From Alistipes ihumii AP11 (lineage in GTDB: Bacteria; Bacteroidota; Bacteroidia; Bacteroidales; Rikenellaceae): 64,000 nucleotides of DNA. The DNA is taken from NCBI RefSeq assembly GCF_025144665.1, contig NZ_CP102294.1:2542001-2606000 (forward strand), read 5' to 3'. A program made the position numbers and the translations under genes. The notes under the pieces were generated by a model that saw nothing but the letters and a program-made list of their open reading frames with translations, was not told the origin of the DNA and made no database searches. Positions within the stretch are counted from its first letter, which is position 1, and the number at the start of each line of letters is the position of its first letter. Below, piece after piece: positions 47,178 to 56,819 of this stretch.

Positions 47178-47784
47178 GGGCCGGAATATTTTTTTCCCGA
47201 TGTGTCCTGCTCCGTCGTTTGAGATGGCCGGAAGGGTACGCGCTGTACTCGGAAGCTCTTCGTTCGTAATCCGGCTTACGACGAGAAACGGCGGAATTTT
47301 TCTCTGCGGTCGCGTTACGATAACCCGGAGCGTTCCGATTCGGGATCGGGATCCGGACAAATCCGTTTCCGTTTTCGGGAGCCGTTCTTCGTTCCGGAAT
47401 CGGGCCGGCGGACTCTGTTTTTTTATTTTTTGCGAAAAATGTCAAATCGTTTCCGGTACGTCTTTCTTCGGTTACGATTCGGAAGTCGAATCGAACCGGA
47501 ATGTTTCGATTGTTTTGGTAAATGCCCTAAGTGTTGATTCTGTGCGTATTCGGTTGCTTGTTTTCGGCGGTGATTTATTTCACATATAGAAATTTTTTGT
47601 TTAATTTTACCGTAAACGGACCGGAGCAAGGCGATTTTGCTTATACATTATAATAGGTGTTTATACATTTTATACATTCGTTTCGGTTCTTTGCTCGCAT
47701 TGCCGTGCACGACGTACACGAACTTCAGGTGTGACTGCAAACCCGTCTGCGAAAGCAGACATAACTTCGATAAATGTTTATAAT
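47178..47784. other. Gene-free stretch with short repeats before the lipoprotein gene
   Basis: No gene recognised. Near the end it holds three TATACATT motifs (47642-47680) and a small hairpin GTCTGC-GAAA-GCAGAC (about 47746-47761), which may belong to the promoter/leader of the next gene. Confidence 0.45.
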
Positions 47785-50262
47785 ATGAAGAACAGAGTAC
47801 GTTTTTGTTTATCCGTTTTGGCTGCCGCCTTTTTCGCATGCGGCCTGACTTCCTGCAAGGACGATCCCGAAAATCCGGCGCCCGAGCCGGAAGTGACGTT
47901 GACCGCAGGAGCTGCGACCGAGACGTCGGTCAGCTTTACCGTAACGCCCGTCCATGCCGACCGTTGCGCATGGACGTACGGTCTGAAAGGCGATGCTGCG
48001 CCCGATGCCGCCGCGATCTTTGCGAACGGGACGGCCGTATCGGCCGATCAGCCTTCCGATGTGACGATTCCGGATCTGACTCCCGGAACTACTTATGTCG
48101 CCTATGCCGTGGCAGCCTCGGGGGAGCATGCGGGCGAGGTGGAATCGATCGATCTGCCGACCGTCGCGCTCTCCTACGATGTGGATTATACGGCTCAATA
48201 CGCCCAGGGCTATTATTACGGAGACAGGATGAGCGCCGGCACGGGTAACTATTATTTCCATTTGTCTCAATTCGAGTATGTTCCGGTCGAGGGACAGGAG
48301 GGCGAGTATCCCGATGCTCCGGGAATGGACGTCGTACTCGATCTTTACGGCGCGTTCGCCGATTCGCCCGATCATGCGATTCTCCCCGACGGGGTTTACG
48401 AGGTCGATATGCAGAACCCTTACGGCGAGGGTACGGTCGGGACCGAGTATTCTACCTATTATCTGATCGGCGACGATCTGCAACTGGCCGACCAGCAGTC
48501 TTTCCGCGACTTGCGTGTGGAAGTGACTACCGAGGACGGTGTGGTCAACGTCGTGGCGATCGGCGAGCTGGAGGACGGCAGGACGCTGCGCGTACGCTAC
48601 GAGGGCGCTCCGACGGTGTTGAAAAATGGTACGACCGGCTTGGGCGAGAACGTGCAGATCGATGCGATGAATCTGCTTGTCGCTTCCTATTACGGTGACG
48701 AGCAGAAGCAGGGAACGGGCAACTATTTCCTCCAGTTCGTTTCCTACGAGGCCGACGGCAGCGGCAAACCGGTCGGCGAAGGAGGGTACAAGCTCAGCCT
48801 CGACCTGTACGGAGCCCTCTCCGATGACGACGATCAGGCGATCCTGCCCGACGGCGTGTACGACATCGCTGCCGAGCGCTACTCGGAAGGCTCCTGCTAC
48901 AATATGTATACGTGGCTTGCCGAGGTCGACGAGAACGGCAATTCGGTAGCCGGAACCGAATTCTCGACCGGAACGGTCACGGTGGCCCGCAACGGCGAGA
49001 ATTACACGCTGACGGCCAATTTCCGCGCGGAGGACGGATGTGTCGTCGAGGCTAAGTACGAGGGCCCGATCGATTTCGAGAACAAGGTGACCGGTCCGGT
49101 GGGCGACCATAAGACGAACTTTATTCAGGGCGAGGTTTCCTATATGGGTTCGACCGATGAGATGAGTACGTTCCGTTTGATGTTATGGGATGGAAACATG
49201 CTGGATCGGGATGATGAGAATGACCAATATTTGTTTGAGGAGGAAAGAAGGAACACTATGCTGTTCATCGACCTGTATAGCAAGCCTTGTACGTCCTCGT
49301 CGATCAAGCTCGAGCCGGGAACTTACACGGTAAGCTCCGAGGTCGGTCCGATGACGGTCGATCCGGGCCGGTTGAGAACGATCATACCGGGGATTTACGA
49401 GGAGTCGGAAGGAACCTATTTTTACCTGACGCAGGCCGACTATCCGGTGGTTACTTCGCAATATAAGGATGGAAATACGGCGCTGATTGACGGCGGTACG
49501 ATGCGGATCGAGGAAACTGGCTCCGGCAGCGGCTATCGCTTCACGTTCGACTTCACGACCAAAGAGGGCGGCAGCCTGACCGCGACGATGGAAGGCGACT
49601 TGGAGTTCTTCAATCGGGCGCCGATCTATTCGACCCTCGAAGATGACTATGTGGTCGATCTGACCGATGCCGAGTGCAAGCTGAACTACTGGGGAAATGT
49701 GGGCGATTACGGCGTGTGGATGGTGCAGATCGTGAGCGACAAGATCGGCTCGGACGGCTTCTCGTCGCAGATCGCCTCTCCCCATCTCGACGAGACGGGC
49801 ATCCCGACCGGAACCTATACGGCAAGCAAGGGAGTCGAGCCGGGCACTTTCCTCCCGGGAGAGTTGAGCAGCAACAATATGGTGAGCGGAACGTGGTACG
49901 TCGGAGGATTCAACGGCCAGTCGTATACCGAGCGGGCTCCTGCCGTCGACGGTGAAATCCGGGTTACGAACAACGGAGACGGCACTTATGTGATCGATTT
50001 CGAGTGCACCGACGATGCCGAAGTGCCTCATACGTTCTCGGGTAGCTGGTCGGGTACGGCGATTTACGGGAATGCCGGCAATGCCGTCCGCTCGCTGGTT
50101 GTCTCCCCGAACGTTCCCGACGAAGCCGGTCGCGCCGCTGTGCGTGCCGCCAAGCTGACCGAAGCCCGTGCCGCCAAACCGGCCGATACGGGTAAGCAGA
50201 AGCTGTCGGTCGTTCGCGCGGCGGACAATGCAGGGAAGGCGCTTCGCGCAAGCAAGTATTGA
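47785..50262 (+). CDS. Large lipoprotein with four tandem beta-domains
   Basis: 825 residues. The Met at 47785 begins a lipoprotein leader with lipobox Cys24 (FACGLTSC). Residues about 35-125 resemble an Fn3-like domain (TETSVSFTVTPVHADRCAW). Four related units follow, starting near 131, 294, 444 and 630. Each has a YGN/YGD-type start with an aromatic strand and a short turn of type LPDGVYEV, LPDGVYDI, LEPGTYTV or IPTGTYTA. The last 50 residues are rich in Ala, Arg and Lys (AGRAAVRAAKLTEARAAK), unusual for a surface protein. No known family was recognised; a surface-exposed adhesin or glycan-binding role is possible. Preceded by repeated TATACATT motifs. Confidence 0.75.
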   Translation: MKNRVRFCLSVLAAAFFACGLTSCKDDPENPAPEPEVTLTAGAATETSVSFTVTPVHADRCAWTYGLKGDAAPDAAAIFANGTAVSADQPSDVTIPDLTPGTTYVAYAVAASGEHAGEVESIDLPTVALSYDVDYTAQYAQGYYYGDRMSAGTGNYYFHLSQFEYVPVEGQEGEYPDAPGMDVVLDLYGAFADSPDHAILPDGVYEVDMQNPYGEGTVGTEYSTYYLIGDDLQLADQQSFRDLRVEVTTEDGVVNVVAIGELEDGRTLRVRYEGAPTVLKNGTTGLGENVQIDAMNLLVASYYGDEQKQGTGNYFLQFVSYEADGSGKPVGEGGYKLSLDLYGALSDDDDQAILPDGVYDIAAERYSEGSCYNMYTWLAEVDENGNSVAGTEFSTGTVTVARNGENYTLTANFRAEDGCVVEAKYEGPIDFENKVTGPVGDHKTNFIQGEVSYMGSTDEMSTFRLMLWDGNMLDRDDENDQYLFEEERRNTMLFIDLYSKPCTSSSIKLEPGTYTVSSEVGPMTVDPGRLRTIIPGIYEESEGTYFYLTQADYPVVTSQYKDGNTALIDGGTMRIEETGSGSGYRFTFDFTTKEGGSLTATMEGDLEFFNRAPIYSTLEDDYVVDLTDAECKLNYWGNVGDYGVWMVQIVSDKIGSDGFSSQIASPHLDETGIPTGTYTASKGVEPGTFLPGELSSNNMVSGTWYVGGFNGQSYTERAPAVDGEIRVTNNGDGTYVIDFECTDDAEVPHTFSGSWSGTAIYGNAGNAVRSLVVSPNVPDEAGRAAVRAAKLTEARAAKPADTGKQKLSVVRAADNAGKALRASKY

Positions 50263-50304
50263 TCGCAGCTATTCAGGCCGGTCCGATTCGGATGCGGGCG
50301 AACC

Positions 50305-50332
50305 CGAGGGCGCGGCTCAGGCCGCGCCCTCG
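50305..50332 (+). terminator. Terminator of the four-repeat lipoprotein gene
   Basis: Perfect 12-bp stem CGAGGGCGCGGC/GCCGCGCCCTCG with loop TCAG, then CTTGTTTGG, 42 bp past the stop. Confidence 0.8.
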
Positions 50333-50649
50333 CTTGTTTGGCGGATGCCGGCGATCTCCGGGGGAGGGGGCGGATTCTTCGCAGGCTGCGCATAGGGCGG
50401 GAACGTGGCTTCCTCTCGGAAATCCGGACGATGGGGTGCGATGTCCCGAAACTCCTGTCCGGTTTGGCAAAAAACGGACAGATTGTCTGCCCGGCTCTTT
50501 GTCGGACTCGGTGAAGGGATAAGGGATACGGAAGGGCGCGGCTCAGCAGGGGGCGCCTTTCTTCAGAAAAGGTTCCGGAGTAGGACCGCTCGGCATTCGT
50601 TCGACCGGATGTCTTGCCGCCCCGGCGATCCTTCCCTCGAGCGTCAAAA
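50333..50649. other. Gene-free intergenic stretch
   Basis: About 315 GC-rich bases between two terminators of convergent genes; nothing recognised. Confidence 0.45.
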
Positions 50650-50690
50650 ACGCAAAAGCCCGTGCATTACCGAATGCACGGGCTTTTTTG
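50650..50690 (-). terminator. Terminator of the AspT-like transporter gene
   Basis: Perfect 15-bp stem AAAAGCCCGTGCATT/AATGCACGGGCTTTT with loop ACCG, 27 bp past the stop; T-rich on both sides, so possibly bidirectional. Confidence 0.88.
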
Positions 50691-50716
50691 CAAGGCAAAG
50701 ACTTCCCTTCCTGCGC

Positions 50717-52402
50717 CTATGCCACGCAGAGTATCAGCATCTGGGCCGTCAGAATCCGCAGAAACATCGTGAGCGGATAAACGGTCGCATAGCCGACCGA
50801 AGGCATGTCGTTGCCGGCCGTCTCGTTCGAGTACGCCAGCGCCGGGGGATCGGTCATCGATCCGGCGAACAGTCCCATCAGCGTATAGAAATTCAGCTTG
50901 TAGAATTTGCGCGCGACGATACCTACGATCAGCAGCGGGAGAACCGTAATCAGGAAGCCGTAGCCGATCCAATGGTATCCGTTCTCGTACAGCACCGTAT
51001 GGACGAATCCTTCTCCGGCGCCGAGTCCGACGCAGGCCAGAAACAGGGCGATGCCGATTTCGCGGAGCATCAGGTTCGCGCTCATCGTCGTATAGGTAAC
51101 CAGCTTGTAGTGCGGACCGAACCGGCTGATCAGGATCGATACGACCAGCGGGCCGCCGGCCAGCCCGAGCTTGACGGGCTGCGGGATGCCGGGAAACGCG
51201 ATCGGAATGCTGCCCAGCAGCACGCCGAGCACGATGCCGACGAAGATCGGAATCAGGTTCGGCTCGTTGAGCCGCCGCATCGAATTGCCCAGAATTTTCG
51301 ACACGGCGTTGATCGCCGCTTCGGAGCCGACGACCGTCACGCGGTCGCCCATTTGCAGTTGCAGGTTGTGATTCGGGATCAGGTCGACGCCGGCGCGGTT
51401 CACGCGCGTCATATTGACGCCATAGCCGCTGCGCAGTTTCAGTTCGCCGATGTACTTGCCGTTGAGTTTCGACTTGGTGATCATGATTCGGCGCGTGATG
51501 AGCTGGTTGTCGAGCTTTTCCCACTCCTGCATTTCCATGTCGATCTTCTCGCCGAGAAAGTCTTCGACCAGCTCCGCGTTATCGGCCGTCGTGACGACCA
51601 TTACCTTGTCGCCGACGCGGAGCGGAGTCTGCGCGTTGGCGATCTCGATATGCCCGTCGGACCGGAGCACGCGCGAGATGACGAACTGACGGTTTATCAG
51701 GCGTTTGATCTGCAGAACGGTTTTGCCGTCGAGAAACTGGTTTTTGACTTCTACCGAAACGCGGACCGCCTGGCGCGAGTTGTCCTCGCGGCTCGAGAGT
51801 ATCTTATTCTCCTCGTCGAAGCGGATACGGAAGATCCAGCGGATGAAAAGCATCGACAGGATGATGCCGATCACGCCGAGCGGATAGGCTACCGCATAAC
51901 CCGTCGCGATGTCGGGCGCGTCGATTCCCGTCATGTCAGCATAGGCCTGCTGCGCTGCGCCCAGTCCGGGCGTGTTGGTCACGGCGCCGGAGAGGATACC
52001 CACGACGGTCGTGATGTGCAGTCCCGTCGCCAGATGGACGATGTAGGCGGCGATCACGCCCAGAAAGACGATGGCCGTCGCCAGCATGTTCAGCTTCACG
52101 CCGCCTTTCTTGAACGAAGAGAAGAAGCTGGGTCCCACTTGCAGGCCGATCGAGTAGACGAACAGAATCAGCCCGAACTCTTTGACGAAATGGACCAGAT
52201 GCTCGTTGAGCTGCATCCCGAAATGGCTGAACGCGATTCCGACGAAAAGAATCCACGTCACGCCGAGCCGGATGCCGCCGATTTTGAGCTTGCCGAGCGC
52301 GATGCCGAGCGCGATCACCAGCGCGAGAATCAGCACCGAGTGGGCGACGCCTCCGCCCCAGAAAGAGCTGTTGCCGAAAAAAAGATTATGAAACCATTCC
52401 AT
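50717..52402 (-). CDS. AspT/YidE-type putative transporter with two TrkA-C domains
   Basis: 561 residues. Two membrane blocks with the AspT duplication pattern (VIALGIALGKLKIGGIRLG and LGSIPIAFPGIPQPVKLGLAGGPL; GILSGAVTNTPGLGAAQQAYAD and GLFAGSMTDPPALAYSNE) flank a soluble middle (about 200-370) holding two TrkA-C/RCK-C domains (LRVGDKVMVVTTAD and LQMGDRVTVVGSEA). The family includes the aspartate/alanine exchanger AspT and uncharacterised YidE/YbjL proteins. The ligand of the regulatory domains is unknown. Single gene. Confidence 0.88.
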   Translation of the reverse strand: MEWFHNLFFGNSSFWGGGVAHSVLILALVIALGIALGKLKIGGIRLGVTWILFVGIAFSHFGMQLNEHLVHFVKEFGLILFVYSIGLQVGPSFFSSFKKGGVKLNMLATAIVFLGVIAAYIVHLATGLHITTVVGILSGAVTNTPGLGAAQQAYADMTGIDAPDIATGYAVAYPLGVIGIILSMLFIRWIFRIRFDEENKILSSREDNSRQAVRVSVEVKNQFLDGKTVLQIKRLINRQFVISRVLRSDGHIEIANAQTPLRVGDKVMVVTTADNAELVEDFLGEKIDMEMQEWEKLDNQLITRRIMITKSKLNGKYIGELKLRSGYGVNMTRVNRAGVDLIPNHNLQLQMGDRVTVVGSEAAINAVSKILGNSMRRLNEPNLIPIFVGIVLGVLLGSIPIAFPGIPQPVKLGLAGGPLVVSILISRFGPHYKLVTYTTMSANLMLREIGIALFLACVGLGAGEGFVHTVLYENGYHWIGYGFLITVLPLLIVGIVARKFYKLNFYTLMGLFAGSMTDPPALAYSNETAGNDMPSVGYATVYPLTMFLRILTAQMLILCVA

Positions 52403-52993
52403 ATTAAAAAGTGTACCGATCGTTTGTTTCGCTGGTCCGGATTAGAGTCGCTTGCCGGAGGGGCCGGCGTTGCGGATGGCAGGGCCTGCCCCGATTCCGG
52501 CTGCGAAGGTACGAAATTATCCGGAACCTGCGGATGCCGGATCGTGCGCGGAGCGCTTTTTTATTAAAAAATCTTAAATATTTGGGGCGCGTCCGTCTCG
52601 ACTCGGTCCGGACCGGCCGGGCGGCGCTTGCAGGGCGGAAGGACATGGCCTCTGCCGGTTTTGACGCTTCGCGCCATTCGCGTCCGGTACGGCGCTTTTT
52701 GCTGCCGGCCGAGCGGGAAGGGGCCAGACGCCTGTCCGGCCGTTCGGGCCGTGCTCGGCGAGGTTCCGGTCGTTTCGGACATGACCGGTTATGGGGTTCC
52801 CGCTCCGTGGCTTGGCCGAAGCCTCGCTGTCCGAAAGTGGACCGTGCTCCGTACGGTTGCCGGCCGGATAAAAAAAGTCGTCCCGTCGTGGGAAATCCGG
52901 ATTAATTTATGCAATTTTGTCATAAGGGGCGTCGTGTCGTTTCGTGAGGGCGGCTCAGGCGGCTCGTTTTGTTTTACCTAAACCAACTGATAG
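52403..52993. other. Gene-free intergenic stretch
   Basis: About 590 bases between divergent genes. No promoter stronger than background or other feature was recognised. Confidence 0.45.
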
Positions 52994-55900
52994 ATGAAAA
53001 GACTTTTCCTATGGTCGTCCGTTGCGGCCGTCATGTTGTTGGCCGGCTGCGGAAGCAATGGCTCCGAACAGCCGCCGACGCTGTCCGACGATTCGCTTTA
53101 CGCTACGTTCCGCGATCCCGGCAACGAGTGGCGGGGCAAGCCCTTCTGGTCGTGGAACGGCCGTCTCGAGAAAGACGAGCTGATCCGTCAGCTCCATGTG
53201 TTCAAGGAAATGGGCATGGGCGGGGCATTCCTGCACTCGCGCGTCGGCCTGAAGACCGAGTATCTCGGGCCCGAGTGGTTCGATCTGACGAACGCCGTCG
53301 TGGACGAGGCCGCACGGCTCGGCATGGAGGCTTACCTGTACGATGAGGACCGTTGGCCGTCGGGCAGCGCCGGGGGCATGGTGACCGTAGATACGTCGTT
53401 GCGGATGAAGTATCTTATTTTGGAGACGATGCCCGCCGAGCAGTTCGAGTGGAACGACGAGGGGATCGTTTCGGCTTTCGCCTGCGATCTGAACGGGATC
53501 GATTACTCGAACTTGCAGCGCCTGAATCCCGCGTCGAACATGGCCGACTATGCCGGCAAGACGGTGCTCAAGTTCGCGCAGCGGACATGCCCCGAGTCGG
53601 ACGTGTACAACGGGACGACCTATCTGGACGTTTTCAATCCGAAAGCGACGGAACGGTTCATCGAGCTGACGCACGAACAGTATCGGAAGCACTGCGGCGA
53701 GCGGATCGGTACGACGATCGAGGGTATTTTCACCGACGAACCCCACCGGGGCGGTCTGTTCTCGACGTTCGGGGCCGTGTCGACCTATGCCTGTCCTTGG
53801 GCGCTGAGCCTGCCGCAGGAGTACGAAAAGATGTTCGGCGGCGATCTGACGGCCGATCTGCCGAAACTGTTCCTGCGCGAGAACGGCGAGCGGGTCAATG
53901 ACGTGAAGTGGAAGTTCTGCGAACTGACCCAATCGCTTTTCCTGAAGAATTTTGCCAAACCGCAGTACGACTGGTGTACCGAGCACGATATGGCCTACAC
54001 GGGACATGTGTTGCACGAGAACAACCTGACGAGCCAAGTGACGATGCAGGGTTCGCTGATGCGCTATTACGAGTATATGCACACGCCCGGTATCGACCTG
54101 CTGACCGAGAACGACAACGCCTATTGGGTACCCAAGCAGCTTTCCTCGGTTGCCCGCCAGCTGGGGCAGAAATGGCTTCTTTCGGAGATGTACGGGTGTA
54201 CGGGCTGGCAGTTCGATTTCGAGAATCACAAGGCCGTCGGCGACTGGCAGGCGCTTTTCGGCATCAACCTGCGCTGCCAGCACCTGTCGTGGTATACGAT
54301 GGAGGGCGAGGCCAAGCGCGACTATCCGGCCAGCATCTTCTTCCAGTCGCCCTGGTGGAAACAGTACAAATATGTCGAGGATTACTTCTCGCGTCTGGGC
54401 GTCATGCTGAATCAGGGAGCGCCTGTTTGCGACGTGCTCGTCGTCAATCCGATCGAGAGCGTCTGGAGTCAGGTGTGCGTGCGTTCGTTCAACGGGCTGT
54501 CGCCCGCTGCGCCCGAGATCGCCGAGATGGAGGATAAGTATGCCGACCTGTTCCATTGGCTTGCCGGCGAGCGGATCGACTTCGATTACGGCGACGAGGA
54601 AATGATGAGCCGTTTGAGCGACGTCGGCCGCGATGCGGAGGGCAATCCGATCTTCCGCGTGGGACAGGCTTCGTATCGCACCGTGCTGGTAGGCAATATG
54701 GAGACGATGCGCCGCTCGACGCTCGACGCGCTCGAGAAGTTCGAGAAGGAGGGAGGCCGTGTGATCTTCATGGGCGAGGCGCCTAAGTACGTGGACGTTC
54801 AGCCGTCGGAGGAGCCGGCCCTGATGGCGTCCCGCTGCGTGCAGGTTGATTATGAGAAAACTCCGGTCGTCGAAGCCGTGAAACAGGCGATCCGTCCGGT
54901 CGTTGAGGTACGTAACGCTGTCGGTGAGAATCTGCCGCTCGTATTCGGTCAGGTTCGACGTGACGACGAGCGCGCGTATGTCGTGCTGATGAATATCGAC
55001 CGGCATCGGAAATACGACTCGGTCAGCGTCACGCTGCCCTTCGAGGGCGAGATCGCGTTGTGGGACTGCAAGACGGGCGAGGTATGGAAGCAGCCGGCGA
55101 CCGTATCGGACGGAAAGTCCGTCGTTCTGACCTCCTTCGAGCCGTGCGAGGAGAAGGTCTATACGATTTCGGCCTCGGCTCCCGCTTTCGCTCAAACGGC
55201 GCCCGTCTATAGCGTGAGGGAGAAGACGGAGCTGCCCGACTCCTATTCCTATACGCTGAACGAGCCGAATATCTGCGTTCTCGATCTGGCTACATGGCAG
55301 ATCGGCGACGAGCCGATGCAGCCGCTGACGGAAATACTCAAAATCGACCGGGCCGTCCGGACTCATTTCAACCTGCCTTGGCGCGGGGGCGGCATGCTTC
55401 AGCCGTGGTATGCCGAGAAGCATAAGGGGCAGGAATACACCAAGCCGCTCGGGGTGCTGAAGATGAATTTCCCCTTCAGCATGTCGGTCGTTCCGTCCGA
55501 TTCCGTCTTCCTGTGCCTCGAGACCCCGCAGCGCTTCACGATTCTCGTGAACGGACGGCGGCTTCCGTCGCAGGACGAGCACGGATGGTTCATCGACAAC
55601 AGCATCCGCCGCGTTTACGTTCCGTCGGATATGTTCCGCCTCGGGGAGAACAGCGTCGAGCTGGTCGGCCATTTCAGCCGCAATCTCGATCTGGAGGCGA
55701 TCTATCTGACCGGCCGCTTCGGCGTCGATCTGCAAGGCATCCGCAAGACGATTACGCGTCTGCCCGACAAATTGCGCGTGGGCGATATCGTGTCGCAGGG
55801 TCTGCCTTTCTACTCGGGGGCCGTCTGCTACCGGATCGACGGCCTGCCGAGCCCGGCCGAAGGCGAGCGCCTGAAGCTGACGATGGATGGTTTCGACGGG

Positions 55901-56182
55901 GGCTGTCTGGAACTGTTGAACGAAGGCTCGCATCAGATATGCGGATGGGCGCCCTACGAGTTGGATCTCACGCAGGCGGCCCGGAAAGGCGAACCCGCGC
56001 TGCTGAACGTCGTACTGACGCGCCGCAACACGTTCGGGCCGCTGCATCAGGTCCCGGCGCTGGTAGGCGCATACGGGCCGGAGAACTGGACGACCGAGGG
56101 CAACTCGTTCACGATGGAGCGCTACATGCTGCTCCCGGCCGGTCTGACGCATCGCCCGTCGCTGCTTCTCGAACGGCCGTAG
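52994..56182 (+). CDS. GH106-like glycoside hydrolase lipoprotein
   Basis: 1062 residues with lipoprotein leader (VMLLAGC, Cys19). The N-terminal blocks FRDPGNEWRGKPFWSWNGRL, FKEMGMGGAFLHSRVGLKTEYLG and AYLYDEDRWPSGSAGGMVT are typical of the large GH106/alpha-L-rhamnosidase-like family, followed by IEGIFTDEPHR, where catalytic or substrate-binding acids are expected, and GQKWLLSEMYGCTGW. The C-terminal part (about 800-1050) is beta-sandwich-like. The natural substrate may be a rhamnose-containing glycan. Single gene, not part of an evident PUL: no SusC/SusD pair is near. Ends at a hairpin terminator. Confidence 0.82.
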   Translation: MKRLFLWSSVAAVMLLAGCGSNGSEQPPTLSDDSLYATFRDPGNEWRGKPFWSWNGRLEKDELIRQLHVFKEMGMGGAFLHSRVGLKTEYLGPEWFDLTNAVVDEAARLGMEAYLYDEDRWPSGSAGGMVTVDTSLRMKYLILETMPAEQFEWNDEGIVSAFACDLNGIDYSNLQRLNPASNMADYAGKTVLKFAQRTCPESDVYNGTTYLDVFNPKATERFIELTHEQYRKHCGERIGTTIEGIFTDEPHRGGLFSTFGAVSTYACPWALSLPQEYEKMFGGDLTADLPKLFLRENGERVNDVKWKFCELTQSLFLKNFAKPQYDWCTEHDMAYTGHVLHENNLTSQVTMQGSLMRYYEYMHTPGIDLLTENDNAYWVPKQLSSVARQLGQKWLLSEMYGCTGWQFDFENHKAVGDWQALFGINLRCQHLSWYTMEGEAKRDYPASIFFQSPWWKQYKYVEDYFSRLGVMLNQGAPVCDVLVVNPIESVWSQVCVRSFNGLSPAAPEIAEMEDKYADLFHWLAGERIDFDYGDEEMMSRLSDVGRDAEGNPIFRVGQASYRTVLVGNMETMRRSTLDALEKFEKEGGRVIFMGEAPKYVDVQPSEEPALMASRCVQVDYEKTPVVEAVKQAIRPVVEVRNAVGENLPLVFGQVRRDDERAYVVLMNIDRHRKYDSVSVTLPFEGEIALWDCKTGEVWKQPATVSDGKSVVLTSFEPCEEKVYTISASAPAFAQTAPVYSVREKTELPDSYSYTLNEPNICVLDLATWQIGDEPMQPLTEILKIDRAVRTHFNLPWRGGGMLQPWYAEKHKGQEYTKPLGVLKMNFPFSMSVVPSDSVFLCLETPQRFTILVNGRRLPSQDEHGWFIDNSIRRVYVPSDMFRLGENSVELVGHFSRNLDLEAIYLTGRFGVDLQGIRKTITRLPDKLRVGDIVSQGLPFYSGAVCYRIDGLPSPAEGERLKLTMDGFDGGCLELLNEGSHQICGWAPYELDLTQAARKGEPALLNVVLTRRNTFGPLHQVPALVGAYGPENWTTEGNSFTMERYMLLPAGLTHRPSLLLERP

Positions 56183-56298
56183 TCGTCCGTTGGGCCCGCG
56201 ACAGACTTTGAGAATTCGGAGAAGAGATCGGGATCGCGCTGGAAGAGCGCGACGAGACCTTCCCGAAAGTATGGACGCGGTTGACCGCGTGAAAGTAC

Positions 56299-56347
56299 GG
56301 TCCGGGAAAGGGTTGCTTACCATAGGTAGGCGACTCTTTCCCGGACC
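56299..56347 (+). terminator. Terminator of the GH106-like gene
   Basis: Outer 12-bp stem GGTCCGGGAAAG/CTTTCCCGGACC around an inner hairpin (GCTTACC/GGTAGGC), followed by TTGTTTAC. Confidence 0.75.
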
Positions 56348-56586
56348 TTGTTTACTGAAGCCGTTTTGGATCCCATGCCAGTCTCCGGTCGGCATAGGGC
56401 GGCTGTCCGGGTCTGTCGGGAACCGGGCGTCCGGCAGCGTCGCCGGATGCCCGATGACGGGACGTTTTGAGGCCGGTTCGCCGCCGGTCTTTCGCCGGTC
56501 GTTCCATGTGCGATAGCCGGCGGATCGGCGTTCCGGCCATTCGCTCCGGCGGCCGTATAGAATGGCTTTGTACGCAAAGACGATCG

Positions 56587-56770
56587 TATGCTTCCATGTG
56601 CCAAGCGTATTCGCTGCCGAAGTTTTTACGTCCTGCGGTCGCGGTCGGCAACCGCAGGACGCGCATCCGATTAGGCTCTTATCCTGAATTTTCTTCGCCG
56701 GAGAGCTTCACATCGGGAAGCCGGAATTTGGAAAACCCGGAGCCGGTACGGGTAAGTATATAATTCGATA
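56587..56770 (+). repeat. Dispersed intergenic repeat, copy 3
   Basis: Third copy of the family described at 6554-6745: CTTCCATGTGCCAAGC, GAAGTTTTTACG, GCATCCGATTAGGCT, CTGAATTTTCT and the final ACGGGTAAGTATAT block, ending at the mscS terminator. This copy carries a clear internal hairpin GTCCTGCGGT/ACCGCAGGAC (56629-56659). The rest of 56348-56586 shows nothing recognisable. Confidence 0.7.
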
Positions 56771-56804
56771 CGCAAAAAGGATGGTCGAAACCATCCTTTT
56801 TGCG
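56771..56804 (-). terminator. Terminator of mscS
   Basis: Perfect 15-bp stem CGCAAAAAGGATGGT/ACCATCCTTTTTGCG with loop CGAA, 15 bp past the mscS stop. Confidence 0.9.
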
Positions 56805-56819
56805 TCTGTGACGGGGGCG

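Noticed and set aside
47167-47589. 140-codon plus-strand frame after the esterase D-like gene
   Set aside because: Begins inside the T tail of the terminator and has no recognisable protein features.
53009-56395. Very long minus-strand open frame (over 1100 codons) opposite the GH106-like gene
   Set aside because: Antisense shadow of a GC-rich gene; its product is Arg/His/Leu-rich with no motifs, while the plus-strand frame has a lipoprotein leader and family motifs.
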